A stretch of DNA of 60,303 nucleotides from Bifidobacterium sp. GTDB lineage: Bacteria; Actinomycetota; Actinomycetes; Actinomycetales; Bifidobacteriaceae. Location: the NCBI RefSeq assembly GCF_022640935.1, contig NZ_JALCCV010000009.1:1-60303 (forward strand), written 5' to 3'. Shown here piece by piece: positions 26,855 to 34,615 of this stretch; within the stretch, counting starts at the first letter, position 1; the number at the start of each line of letters is the position of its first letter. The notes under the pieces are model-generated. The model was not told where the DNA came from, made no database searches, and saw only the letters and a list, made by a program, of their open reading frames with translations. The translations under genes were made by a program, and so were the position numbers.

Positions 26855-27862
26855 ATGCACAGGGATGAAACTAGACGCCGAGCCGCAACGAGAACCGATG
26901 TCGCCAAACTCGCAGGGGTTAGCTCGGCGGTGGTGAGTTATGTGGTGAATGGGGGACCCCGTCCAGTCGCTCGAGATACACAGCAACGCGTACTCGATGC
27001 GATACAGGTGTTGGGATACCGTCCCAATGCCAGCGCTCGGGCTCTCAAGCTTGGTTCTACTAATCTCATCGGCATTGTAGCCCCTATGCTGTCAAATCCC
27101 TTCTATGCGGAATTCATCGACCAGATAAATATCGCCGCGTCCAAGCGCGGGCATGCATTGTTGCTGACCACCACCCAAGGCGATCCAGAGAGTGAGCGAC
27201 AGATTGTGACGGATCTCGTGAATCGCGGGGTTGACGGATTGCTTTTCCTCGTATTCCTCCACGACGAAAATCTCTATTCTCTGAGGTCACCCGAGATTCC
27301 AAGGGTGCTGCTTGACCGCTCGCAACCTATTCCGGGATTCCAGACCATAGGATCCGGCATCATTGACGGTTCTCGCATGGCAACACAGTATCTTCTGGAC
27401 CACGGTGCAACAAGTGTCACTCTTATCGCCGGTGAACTTGACGCCCCGCGCATCGATCTGAGAAGGATCGGCTGGGAACAAGCCTTGCATGCCGCAGGGA
27501 TCGTTGTTCCCGAGCCATACATCACCACGTGGGATCAGAAGGGCGGCTATCACGCCGCTGAGCATCTGCTGCGGCTGGCCGACCGCCACCACCCACTTGC
27601 CATTTTCGCGGGTTCTGATCTGATAGCGATGGGTGCAGTACAGGCGATACACGATATGGGTTTGAGCATTCCGGATGACGTGCAGATCATATCGTTTGAC
27701 GGTACGAGTATTGCACGGTATTCTTGGCCGGCGTTGACCGCGGTGCGACACCCCTTCAGTGCGATGGCCGAGGCGGCTTTGAACACGGTGCTGGACACGA
27801 AGACGGACAATGGCAATCAGATCTTTCCAATGTCGTTGGTCACTGGATTCTCATGCGCATAG
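26855..27862 (+). CDS. LacI-family transcriptional regulator
   Basis: 335 aa. The N-terminal helix-turn-helix reads TRTDVAKLAGVSSAVVSYVV and is followed by a hinge with RPNASARALKLG. The rest is the periplasmic-binding-protein-like effector domain (IGIVAPMLSNPFYAEF ... GSDLIAMGAVQAIHDMGLSIP). It is transcribed away from the ABC/GH36 operon and probably represses it until an alpha-galactoside binds. I prefer the ATG at 26855 (TAAGG upstream) to the one at 26831; both lack a strong ribosome site. Confidence 0.92.
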   Translation: MHRDETRRRAATRTDVAKLAGVSSAVVSYVVNGGPRPVARDTQQRVLDAIQVLGYRPNASARALKLGSTNLIGIVAPMLSNPFYAEFIDQINIAASKRGHALLLTTTQGDPESERQIVTDLVNRGVDGLLFLVFLHDENLYSLRSPEIPRVLLDRSQPIPGFQTIGSGIIDGSRMATQYLLDHGATSVTLIAGELDAPRIDLRRIGWEQALHAAGIVVPEPYITTWDQKGGYHAAEHLLRLADRHHPLAIFAGSDLIAMGAVQAIHDMGLSIPDDVQIISFDGTSIARYSWPALTAVRHPFSAMAEAALNTVLDTKTDNGNQIFPMSLVTGFSCA

Positions 27863-27903
27863 TGGCACAGCCCGCTAACGGGAATGTGACTTTCCCACAC
27901 CTA

Positions 27904-28208
27904 TTGTGGGTATTGTCTGCTTGCGGCATGGTGTTTGGACCCATTTCGTTTGTGGTGTCTTCTGGCCGGGACGTGTCCAGGTGGTGTCGGGTGGAGCATT
28001 ATCAGCGTGACCTGTCCGACATGCCTTCCTGACATCCGATCCAACCGGGTCTCGAACATGGCGTGATCGTCTTGTAGAATCTGCCTAGACATGGCCTGTG
28101 CTTGCTTTCCTATCGCGATTTACCAGTCTGACGAATGAAAATCGCATGCAGCAGGACGGGTTGCGCATTCCCTTCACTTCAATGCTGCGCACAACTTTGG
28201 GCATTATT
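27904..28208 (-). mobile_element. Internally deleted IS256-family remnant
   Basis: Read on the minus strand, the 5' part (from about 28202 to 28035) matches the leader and first 20 codons of the intact element near 1 kb: a TGCGCAG inverted-repeat core, AACCCGTCCTG, GATTTTCA and ATGTTCGAGACCC all align. It then jumps to the last codons of the transposase (GGACACGTCCCGGCC region) and the right inverted repeat, so about 1 kb of coding sequence is missing. It encodes no functional protein. A 9-bp direct repeat GGGAATGTG at 27880-27888 and 28210-28218 may be its target duplication, though one copy sits about 15 bp from the expected end. Confidence 0.75.
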
Positions 28209-28241
28209 AGGGAATGTGGCGTTTCATCGCATTGCATGGTT

Positions 28242-29738
28242 TCATGACAATTGGGTTTGTGCTGGCTGCGCCGAGCCGTAGCCGGAAGATGCAGAAGAGG
28301 TCGGGCGGTCTGCCATCCAGACGCTGCTGCGGGTGCGAAGACCGTTGAACACGGCTCGCAACCCGATGAAAACCAGGTTGAGCACGCCCCAGAGGATGGC
28401 CATGCGCCATGAAGCGCTCGGCTGGGCCGCGTCGTCAAGCGCGTTGACGCCGACGAGGGACGCCAGATATGTCAGCGCTGTGATTGTGCAGGTCAGGGCG
28501 AGATAGCGATAATCCTCGGCGCCGATGAGAATGCCGTCAAGCGCCCACATCCAGCCGGCGAGCGGCAGAAAAACCCCTTGCACGAGCATGCCGACCATGA
28601 TGAGATGCTGCACGTCGGGGGACGGGCTGAACAAGCCGGTCGCCACAAGCCCTGCGGCCGCCAGTCCAACGCCGATGACCGCGCCTGCGAACAGACCCGA
28701 CTTGCCGGCGATCGACGTCATGACATGAGCGTTGCCGCGCCGTCCTGCGCCGATCTGCGTGGCGACCAAGGTCTGCCCCGCGATGCCGATCGCATCAAGC
28801 ATGTTGAGCACGAAATTCCAGCTCGAATCGACGGCCTGATACGCCGCCAGTACCTGTGTGCCCATGCGGGCCGCCAGCATGACCGTGGCCACCAGCGAGA
28901 CCCGCAGCGCCAGCGTGCGAATGAACAGCGGCGCGCCATTCGAAGCCGTGCCGAGGATGCCGGCGAGGCGCGGCCTCCAGCTTGCGCCGTCCGCGCGCGC
29001 CCACAGCAACGCCGGCACAACGAGGAACAGCCCCATGAACCATTGCGCCACCAGAGTCGCGGCGCCCGAACCGGCTACGCCCCAGTGCAATCCGAACACG
29101 AACAGCACATCGAGCGCGGTGTTGACCGCGGCGCCCGCCACGGCCGCGATGAAAGTGATATTGACCTTCGACAGCCCGCGGAAGATGCCATTGGCGGCGT
29201 AGACGAGCAGCATGCCGGGCAGGCCGAACACGAGGGCTCGCAGGTAAACGACCGCATTGACCAGCACGGCGCCGCGCGCGCCCATCGCCCAGCACAGCGG
29301 GCGTGCGGCGGCAAACAACGCTGCAGACACAAGGACGCCGATAGCCAAGGCGAGCCATAGCCCGTCGATACCGGTTTCAAGCCCTTTGCGGCGTTTCCCC
29401 GCGCCGATGAGCTGGGCCACGCTCGATGTGGTGCCGTAGGCCAGAAATACGCACAGCCCCACAGTCGTGAGGATAATGGTCGAACCGACCGACAGCCCGG
29501 CCAGCGCCGCATCGCCGATATGGCCTACAATCGCCGTGTCGATGAGCACGAAGGTCGGTTCGGCGATCAACTGACCGAAGGTCGGCAGCGCCAAGGCGAA
29601 CAGCTGCCGCGTCGCCTGCCTGCGGTCGACATGGTCGGAATCACGAAGGTCCGGGGCGCGGGTGATGCCGTCTGGATCGGTTCCCGTGGCATTGTCCTGC
29701 CGCTGCGTCACATCGTGAGTCAATTCATCCATCACCAT
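28242..29738 (-). CDS. MATE-family multidrug/cation exporter (DinF-like)
   Basis: 498 aa, twelve predicted membrane segments in two similar halves. It starts its conserved core with RQLFALALPTFGQLIAEPTFVL, typical of the DinF branch of MATE antiporters, and shows the usual GTSS/AQLIGAG and TLVATQIGAG repeats in the two halves. It would export organic cations or drugs using an ion gradient. The N-terminus has two near starts (29738 and 29732) without a good ribosome site. It is a single gene; the IS256 remnant lies beyond its stop. Confidence 0.9.
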   Translation of the reverse strand: MVMDELTHDVTQRQDNATGTDPDGITRAPDLRDSDHVDRRQATRQLFALALPTFGQLIAEPTFVLIDTAIVGHIGDAALAGLSVGSTIILTTVGLCVFLAYGTTSSVAQLIGAGKRRKGLETGIDGLWLALAIGVLVSAALFAAARPLCWAMGARGAVLVNAVVYLRALVFGLPGMLLVYAANGIFRGLSKVNITFIAAVAGAAVNTALDVLFVFGLHWGVAGSGAATLVAQWFMGLFLVVPALLWARADGASWRPRLAGILGTASNGAPLFIRTLALRVSLVATVMLAARMGTQVLAAYQAVDSSWNFVLNMLDAIGIAGQTLVATQIGAGRRGNAHVMTSIAGKSGLFAGAVIGVGLAAAGLVATGLFSPSPDVQHLIMVGMLVQGVFLPLAGWMWALDGILIGAEDYRYLALTCTITALTYLASLVGVNALDDAAQPSASWRMAILWGVLNLVFIGLRAVFNGLRTRSSVWMADRPTSSASSGYGSAQPAQTQLS

Positions 29739-30049
29739 TCATCATGCATCCCGAGCCGGTTTCCCATAGGCCGTCAGTGTCGGCGGCGCCAAGGAGAGAA
29801 GCCTGCCCATTGTACTTCAGGCAAGGCGAAGACAGGCACGATGAACGCCGACATGTCGCGACAAGTGTCTTAAGGCCGACCGATAGCGCGGCTGCGTGCG
29901 AATCGCCAATCTTCCATGGGCCATGGGACCGAGCTGCGAAACGACGCAACTCATATGCCTCACGATGCGGAGGGTGTCCAGCCGCCCCCCCTTCGACTCG
30001 CATATCATCGACGCCGTTCATATGCAAATCGACATCGGGCAGCCGCTCG

Positions 30050-30155
30050 GCTATCCCCACATTATGCACTGACTTATCCCCATCATGTGGATAAGTCAGT
30101 GCATTATCCCCTGTGACACGCCTGTAATGTGGATAACTCGATATTATTATCCACT
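30050..30155. promoter_or_regulatory. DnaA-box cluster within a long palindrome upstream of dnaB
   Basis: Five DnaA-like nonamers occur in 82 bp: TTATCCCCA (30074), TGTGGATAA (30086, exact complement of TTATCCACA), TTATCCCCT (30104), TGTGGATAA (30128) and TTATCCACT (30147). The first two sit in the arms of an inverted repeat of about 19 bp (30061-30079 with 30089-30107, one mismatch). The stretch from 29739 to 30234 holds no gene. It probably lets DnaA regulate dnaB or titrates DnaA; it is not obviously an origin since dnaA/dnaN are absent. Confidence 0.75.
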
Positions 30156-30234
30156 GCGGCTGGCCCGTGCGTGTCGTGAGAATATCACTGCGAAAGATAC
30201 GGAGCGCTCCGCCGGTCTCCCTATACTCGTGCGT

Positions 30235-31680
30235 ATGGCAGAGGGAAATTCGTGGGACGAATCGCGTTCCGGCAGCGGACAAGGCACATATTCCGGCGGT
30301 GCGTCGTACGTTTCGGGCGCGACCGGGACAGCGGTGCGCGACGGGCTGTTCGACCGTGTGCCGCCGCATGACGATGACGCCGAAATGGCGGTGCTCGGCG
30401 GCATGCTGATGAGCAAGGACGCCATCGGCGAGGTCTCGCAGATGATCGGCGTCACCGACTTCTACCAGCCCAAGCATCAGACGATCTACGAATCCATCAT
30501 CACACTCTTCTCCACGTCCCAGCCGGTGGATGTGGTGCTGGTCGCCAACGAGCTGCTCAAGGCAGGGGACCTCGAAAAGGTAGGTGGGACCGACTATCTG
30601 CACAGCTTGGTCGCTTCGGTGCCTACCGCCGCGAACGCCACGTTCTACGCCGAAATCGTGCATCAGCGCGCGATCCTGCGCAACGTGATCGCCGCCGGCA
30701 CGAAAATCGCGCAGCTCGGCTATTCCGCCGAAGGCTCGCAGGCCGAGGATGTCGTCAATCTGGCACAGTCCGAAGTCTACGAGATGAGCGTGGGCAAAGT
30801 GCGGCAGGACTACTCGCCGATCGAATCGGTGGTGCATGACGCGCTCGACCAGCTCGACAAGCTGCAGAACCACGAGCTGGAACGGGGCGTGCCGACCGGC
30901 TTCCGCGACATCGACGACGTGACCCAGGGTCTGCAGCCCGGGCAAATGGTAGTGGTGGCAGGCCGCCCGGCCATGGGCAAATCCACGTTGGGCGTCGATT
31001 TCGCGCGTTCCGCCGCGCTGCATCACAATATGACCTCGGTCATATTTTCGTTGGAAATGAGCAAGGTGGAGCTGGCGCAGCGCATCATCTCGGCCGAGAC
31101 GAACATCCCGCTTAACGCTTTGCGCCGCGCCGACGAAATCACGCCTGAGCGCTGGAATACGCTCAATACGTTCTGGGGCACGCTGCAGGAGTCGCCACTG
31201 TTCATTGACGACAGCCCGAATATGAGCCTGATGGAGATCCGCGCGAAATGCCGACGCCTCAAGCAGACCAACGACTTGAAACTCGTTGTGATCGATTATC
31301 TGCAGCTCATGAGCTCAGGCAAGCGCGTCGAAAGTCGCCAGCAGGAGGTCTCGGAATTCTCGCGTGCGTTGAAGCTCCTCGCCAAGGAGCTCGAGGTGCC
31401 GGTCGTGGCGCTCTCCCAGCTCAATCGTGGCCCAGAGATGCGCAATGACCGCAAACCTCAGCTTTCCGATCTGCGCGAATCCGGCTCGATCGAACAGGAC
31501 GCCGACGTGGTGCTGCTCGTGCATCGGCCCGATGCCTACGATAAGGAGGATCGGCCCGGCGAAGCGGATATCATCATGGCGAAGCACCGCAACGGGCCGA
31601 CTGACACCTTCCACTTGGCGTTCCTGGGCGCGACGTCGAAATTCAAAGACATGCCGCAGGACTACCAGCAGGGGGTGTGA
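30235..31680 (+). CDS. dnaB: Replicative DNA helicase DnaB
   Basis: 481 aa. Hexameric 5'-3' helicase of the replication fork. The N-terminal DnaG-interacting domain begins at DRVPPHDDDAEMAVLGGML; the RecA-like core has Walker A GRPAMGKST (243-251), Walker B LVVIDYLQLM and the LSQLNRGPE and ESGSIEQDADVV motifs. No intein. The ATG at 30235 is preceded at 7 nt by TATACT (30222-30227) with no ribosome site, so the message is probably leaderless. A DnaA-box palindrome lies just upstream. The MurT-like gene follows 6 bp after the stop. Confidence 0.97.
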   Translation: MAEGNSWDESRSGSGQGTYSGGASYVSGATGTAVRDGLFDRVPPHDDDAEMAVLGGMLMSKDAIGEVSQMIGVTDFYQPKHQTIYESIITLFSTSQPVDVVLVANELLKAGDLEKVGGTDYLHSLVASVPTAANATFYAEIVHQRAILRNVIAAGTKIAQLGYSAEGSQAEDVVNLAQSEVYEMSVGKVRQDYSPIESVVHDALDQLDKLQNHELERGVPTGFRDIDDVTQGLQPGQMVVVAGRPAMGKSTLGVDFARSAALHHNMTSVIFSLEMSKVELAQRIISAETNIPLNALRRADEITPERWNTLNTFWGTLQESPLFIDDSPNMSLMEIRAKCRRLKQTNDLKLVVIDYLQLMSSGKRVESRQQEVSEFSRALKLLAKELEVPVVALSQLNRGPEMRNDRKPQLSDLRESGSIEQDADVVLLVHRPDAYDKEDRPGEADIIMAKHRNGPTDTFHLAFLGATSKFKDMPQDYQQGV

Positions 31681-31686
31681 GAATCG

Positions 31687-33012
31687 ATGGAGGATTTCGA
31701 AGCTAACGGCGAGGCTGCAGACGCTGAAACTCCCAGTACGCCAGGCGTTGTCCTCAACAATGTCGTTTTGGGAAATGTGGGTTTAGAGATCGCCGATCTA
31801 GAACCTGCCAGTTTTTTTGCAGCTCCGACTGTGCAGGGAGCGTCTACCGAGCCAGCGCAGAACGCCCCGCAGCCGCAGACAGAGCCGCAATCGGCAGTGC
31901 GGACTCAGCCAAAGCCTGAACCCCAACGCGACCGAAAGACTGTGCAATCCACGCTGGCGCCCGGCACCCCGTGGTACTCTTTCGTGACTCCGGCATTGGG
32001 TAAGCTCATGCGTTTGGCCTCGCGCCTGTTTCGCTACGCCGAAGGCGGGTTTGCGGGGCAGGTTATCGGGCGTTTCGATCAGGGATTTCTGACGCGTACA
32101 TTGGCTGAACTGCCATACGGCGTTGTGCTGGTTGCCGGCGCGCACGACACGGCGACGACAAGGCGCATGATCGTCTCGATGTTTGAAAACCTCGGCGTGC
32201 GCGTTTTCACGTCTACGGTTTCCGAGGATACCGCCAATGACGGGTTCGGCGCAGATCTGATGTCCGCTCTCCTGGGCAAGGTGAATCTCAAGGGCGGCCT
32301 CGCCGCGGATATCGCCGTTCTCGAACTGAATGGAATCAGCTCGAACACGGCTGGGATGGGCGAGGCGGGCACGGGCGAGACCAGCACGGTCGTATCGGGT
32401 GCCGATGGGGACAGTTGCGACGCTGTCGACACGAGTGAGCACTACGAGAACAATGACGCCGCTGATAAGACGTATCTGACGCACTTCTTGGAGCAAACCG
32501 CTCCGCGATATGCGTTGTTGCTCAACGCATCGCGCGAACAGCTCAGGCGGGCTGATGAGATCAGCGAAGGCGTAGGCAACGACGGAAACGAGGGAATCGA
32601 CGGCGTCGTACAGCTGCTTGGCCGAGTGGCGCAGACGACGGGCGGCACCGTGGTGCTCAACCGCGAAGATGCCCGCATCGCGCACTTGGCGGCTCAAGTT
32701 CCACAGGACACGAAAACCACCTATTTTGGCTTGGTGAACAGCCTGCGGGTATCTGATGCCGGTTCCCTGCGTCTGAATCTGAGCCGTGAGGCCTTCGAAT
32801 CTACAGCTCAGCCCGCGGATGTGGTGCTCAAGAACGTGGACGAAGGCAGAGCCGAATTTCTCCTTGACGGCCGGGCGGTCAGGGCCCAATTGCAGCATGG
32901 CGATGTTCACGAGCTGTTCGATGCTGCGGCTGCGCTCGCCGTGGTTCGTGCAGTGGCTGCCGACCAGTCGCTTGACGTCTATGATGAACGGCTGATGCAG
33001 GCGCTCGCATAG
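31687..33012 (+). CDS. MurT-like Mur ligase homologue with destroyed ATP site (probable pseudoenzyme)
   Basis: 441 aa. After a disordered proline/glutamine-rich N-terminus, the order of landmarks follows MurT, the ligase-like half of the lipid II amidating MurT-GatD complex: a GGFAGQVIGRFDQGFL lead-in, a P-loop position, an ELNGIS strand, LLNASREQLRRADE (279-291) where MurT has LNLFRDQLDRYGE, and VVLNREDA (322-329) where it has LNADDP. The P-loop GTNGKTTT is replaced by GAHDTATT (151-158), losing the ATP-binding lysine, and the Cys4 zinc ribbon is absent. No gatD follows. AGGGGG precedes the start and the gene sits 6 bp after dnaB, so it is surely expressed with it. It may have a structural or regulatory role. 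Confidence 0.75.
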   Translation: MEDFEANGEAADAETPSTPGVVLNNVVLGNVGLEIADLEPASFFAAPTVQGASTEPAQNAPQPQTEPQSAVRTQPKPEPQRDRKTVQSTLAPGTPWYSFVTPALGKLMRLASRLFRYAEGGFAGQVIGRFDQGFLTRTLAELPYGVVLVAGAHDTATTRRMIVSMFENLGVRVFTSTVSEDTANDGFGADLMSALLGKVNLKGGLAADIAVLELNGISSNTAGMGEAGTGETSTVVSGADGDSCDAVDTSEHYENNDAADKTYLTHFLEQTAPRYALLLNASREQLRRADEISEGVGNDGNEGIDGVVQLLGRVAQTTGGTVVLNREDARIAHLAAQVPQDTKTTYFGLVNSLRVSDAGSLRLNLSREAFESTAQPADVVLKNVDEGRAEFLLDGRAVRAQLQHGDVHELFDAAAALAVVRAVAADQSLDVYDERLMQALA

Positions 33013-33082
33013 TCGTTGTACGTCGTGAACGCCATGCTCCCGGTCGCGTACCCATAGTGTCTTGGGTTGCGTCAATGAACAA

Positions 33083-33138
33083 TCGCAGCCGTCGCAGGCA
33101 CGGCACGCTCGGCTCTGTCGTGCCTGCGACGGCTGCGA
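33083..33138. terminator. Perfect 20-bp stem hairpin
   Basis: 33083-33102 is the exact reverse complement of 33119-33138 (core CAGCCGTCGCAGGCACG), 16-nt loop. It lies in the convergent gap between the MurT-like gene and the aquaporin gene. No T-tract; probably a bidirectional transcription end or RNA-stability element. Confidence 0.55.
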
Positions 33139-33209
33139 CTGAGAACTGTCATAAAAAGGACAGGGCCAGAATAGAGCCGTACGATGCGCTATCTCTTTTC
33201 GCAATAGAA

Positions 33210-33261
33210 CGAGGGGCTGCTCGCACGATCCAAGGGTGTGAATCGGGCGAGCAGCCCCTCG
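33210..33261. terminator. Perfect 15-bp stem hairpin
   Basis: CGAGGGGCTGCTCGC (33210-33224) pairs perfectly with GCGAGCAGCCCCTCG (33247-33261), 22-nt loop. Second hairpin in the same convergent gap, nearer the aquaporin 3' end. The 311-bp gap holds no gene. Confidence 0.55.
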
Positions 33262-33323
33262 CGAGCGTTGTGGCTCAATTACGGGCAATCAGCCAGCGGC
33301 CGAAAGCCGTCTGAGCTGCGCTC

Positions 33324-34043
33324 TCAGTCCTTTTTGCTGTTGAGATAGACCGGGGCGAGCACGAAACGGTGCACGAGTGCGCCCAGCGCTGCGCCGACCA
33401 TCGGGGCCACGATGAAGAGCCAGACCTGCGCGAGCGCTTCGCCACCGGTGAACAGCGCCGGGGCGAAGGATCGGGCGGGGTTCACGCCGACGCCGGTGAA
33501 GGGCAGGCCGATGAGGATGAGCCCGGAAAGCGTCAGGCCGATGACGACGCCGGCGATCGAGGAAAACTCAGGCTTCGCAGTGACGCCGAGCACGACAAGC
33601 ATAAAGAAGAACGTCAAGACGGTTTCGATCAGGAAAGCCGCGCCCATGCCGGTATTCAATGCCGAAAGGTCGCCGTAGCCGTTGGCCCCGAGTGACTTGT
33701 TGGAGCCGGTGAAGGCGATCAACAGACCGGAGCCGGCCAACGCGCCGAGCACCTGGGCGATGATGTAGCCGACGAAATCGGTGACGCCCATGCGGCCGTC
33801 GATCAGCATACCGAGGGTGAGCGCGGGGTTGAGCACGGCGCCGGAGACGTTGCCGATCGAATAGGCGGCGATGATGATCGAGATGCCGAAGGCCAAGGCG
33901 ATGACCAGAGTGCTCAGTGCCAGCGGCGAGCCCTTGAGCCCGGTCGCGCCGGTGAGAGTAGTGGAGCCGGCGACTGCGCCGGTGCCGATGAGTACAAGAA
34001 TTGCCGTGCCGATGAATTCGGCCACATATTTGCGTAGATTCAT
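33324..34043 (-). CDS. aqpZ: Aquaporin (MIP family), AqpZ-like
   Basis: 239 aa with six membrane segments and two half-helices carrying the NPA motifs (VLNPALTLG and GVNPARSFAPAL). It forms a tetrameric water channel; the phenylalanine/histidine selectivity residues that separate AqpZ from glycerol facilitators cannot be judged reliably by eye, so glycerol passage is possible. The start MNLRKYVAEF at 34043 follows AAGGAT; an upstream frame adds a charged extension without a ribosome site. Single gene. Confidence 0.88.
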   Translation of the reverse strand: MNLRKYVAEFIGTAILVLIGTGAVAGSTTLTGATGLKGSPLALSTLVIALAFGISIIIAAYSIGNVSGAVLNPALTLGMLIDGRMGVTDFVGYIIAQVLGALAGSGLLIAFTGSNKSLGANGYGDLSALNTGMGAAFLIETVLTFFFMLVVLGVTAKPEFSSIAGVVIGLTLSGLILIGLPFTGVGVNPARSFAPALFTGGEALAQVWLFIVAPMVGAALGALVHRFVLAPVYLNSKKD

Positions 34044-34238
34044 GGAATATATCCTTCTTCTTTTTGGGCTTCGCGGGTTGCTTTGCCCGCGGATCACATT
34101 GCCAGTCTACGGCATTATCGGCGTGATGCTAAGGCTTGCACAGGATTGATATGCTTGGAAAACGGTGAATTGAGAGACATGTCACAATAGGACGCGTGCT
34201 GTAGAGTGAAGATACATTGACCTTGAAGGAGGTATATG

Positions 34239-34466
34239 ATGGCTAACTTTGATTTCGGTGACGGCTTGCGTAAGGTGTTTCTCGCAGGCGTGGGCGCACT
34301 GGCGACCACGGTCGAAAAGAGCCAGGAGATCATCGATGATCTGGTCAAAAAGGGCGAGATCACGGTGGAGCAGGGCAAAGCGTTGAACACTGAGCTGAAG
34401 CACAAGGCCAGCGAGGCCAAGAAAGAGGCCGAGGCCAAGGCCGATGCCGAAGAGTCGGACAAGTAG
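34239..34466 (+). CDS. Small phasin-like coiled-coil protein
   Basis: 75 aa from the second of two adjacent ATG codons, which is 6 nt from a perfect AAGGAGG. An N-terminal helix (FGDGLRKVFLAGVGALATT) is followed by a regular amphipathic, lysine/glutamate/alanine-rich helix to the end. Similar short proteins with VEKSQEIIDDLVKKGEITVEQGK are widespread in Gram-positives and are often called phasin-family. The function is unknown; it may coat a membrane or bind an ABC1 kinase, since it precedes one here. Confidence 0.8.
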   Translation: MANFDFGDGLRKVFLAGVGALATTVEKSQEIIDDLVKKGEITVEQGKALNTELKHKASEAKKEAEAKADAEESDK

Positions 34467-34615
34467 CGGCAGGTTTTGCATAGGTGGCCGTGCTGCCACT
34501 GTGCGCTGCGAATCCCGTCGACGAAAGCTCCTCGGTGGACCACCGCTGACGGATATCCTACGGTTTGCCCGGCGCGCGATAGCAGTTTGGCCGAAAAACG
34601 GCCGGCGGCAGGACG

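Noticed and set aside
27880..28218. 9-bp direct repeat GGGAATGTG as a firm target duplication of the IS256 remnant
   Set aside because: One copy lies about 15 bp from the expected inverted-repeat end, so the match may be coincidence; mentioned but not used to set the boundary.
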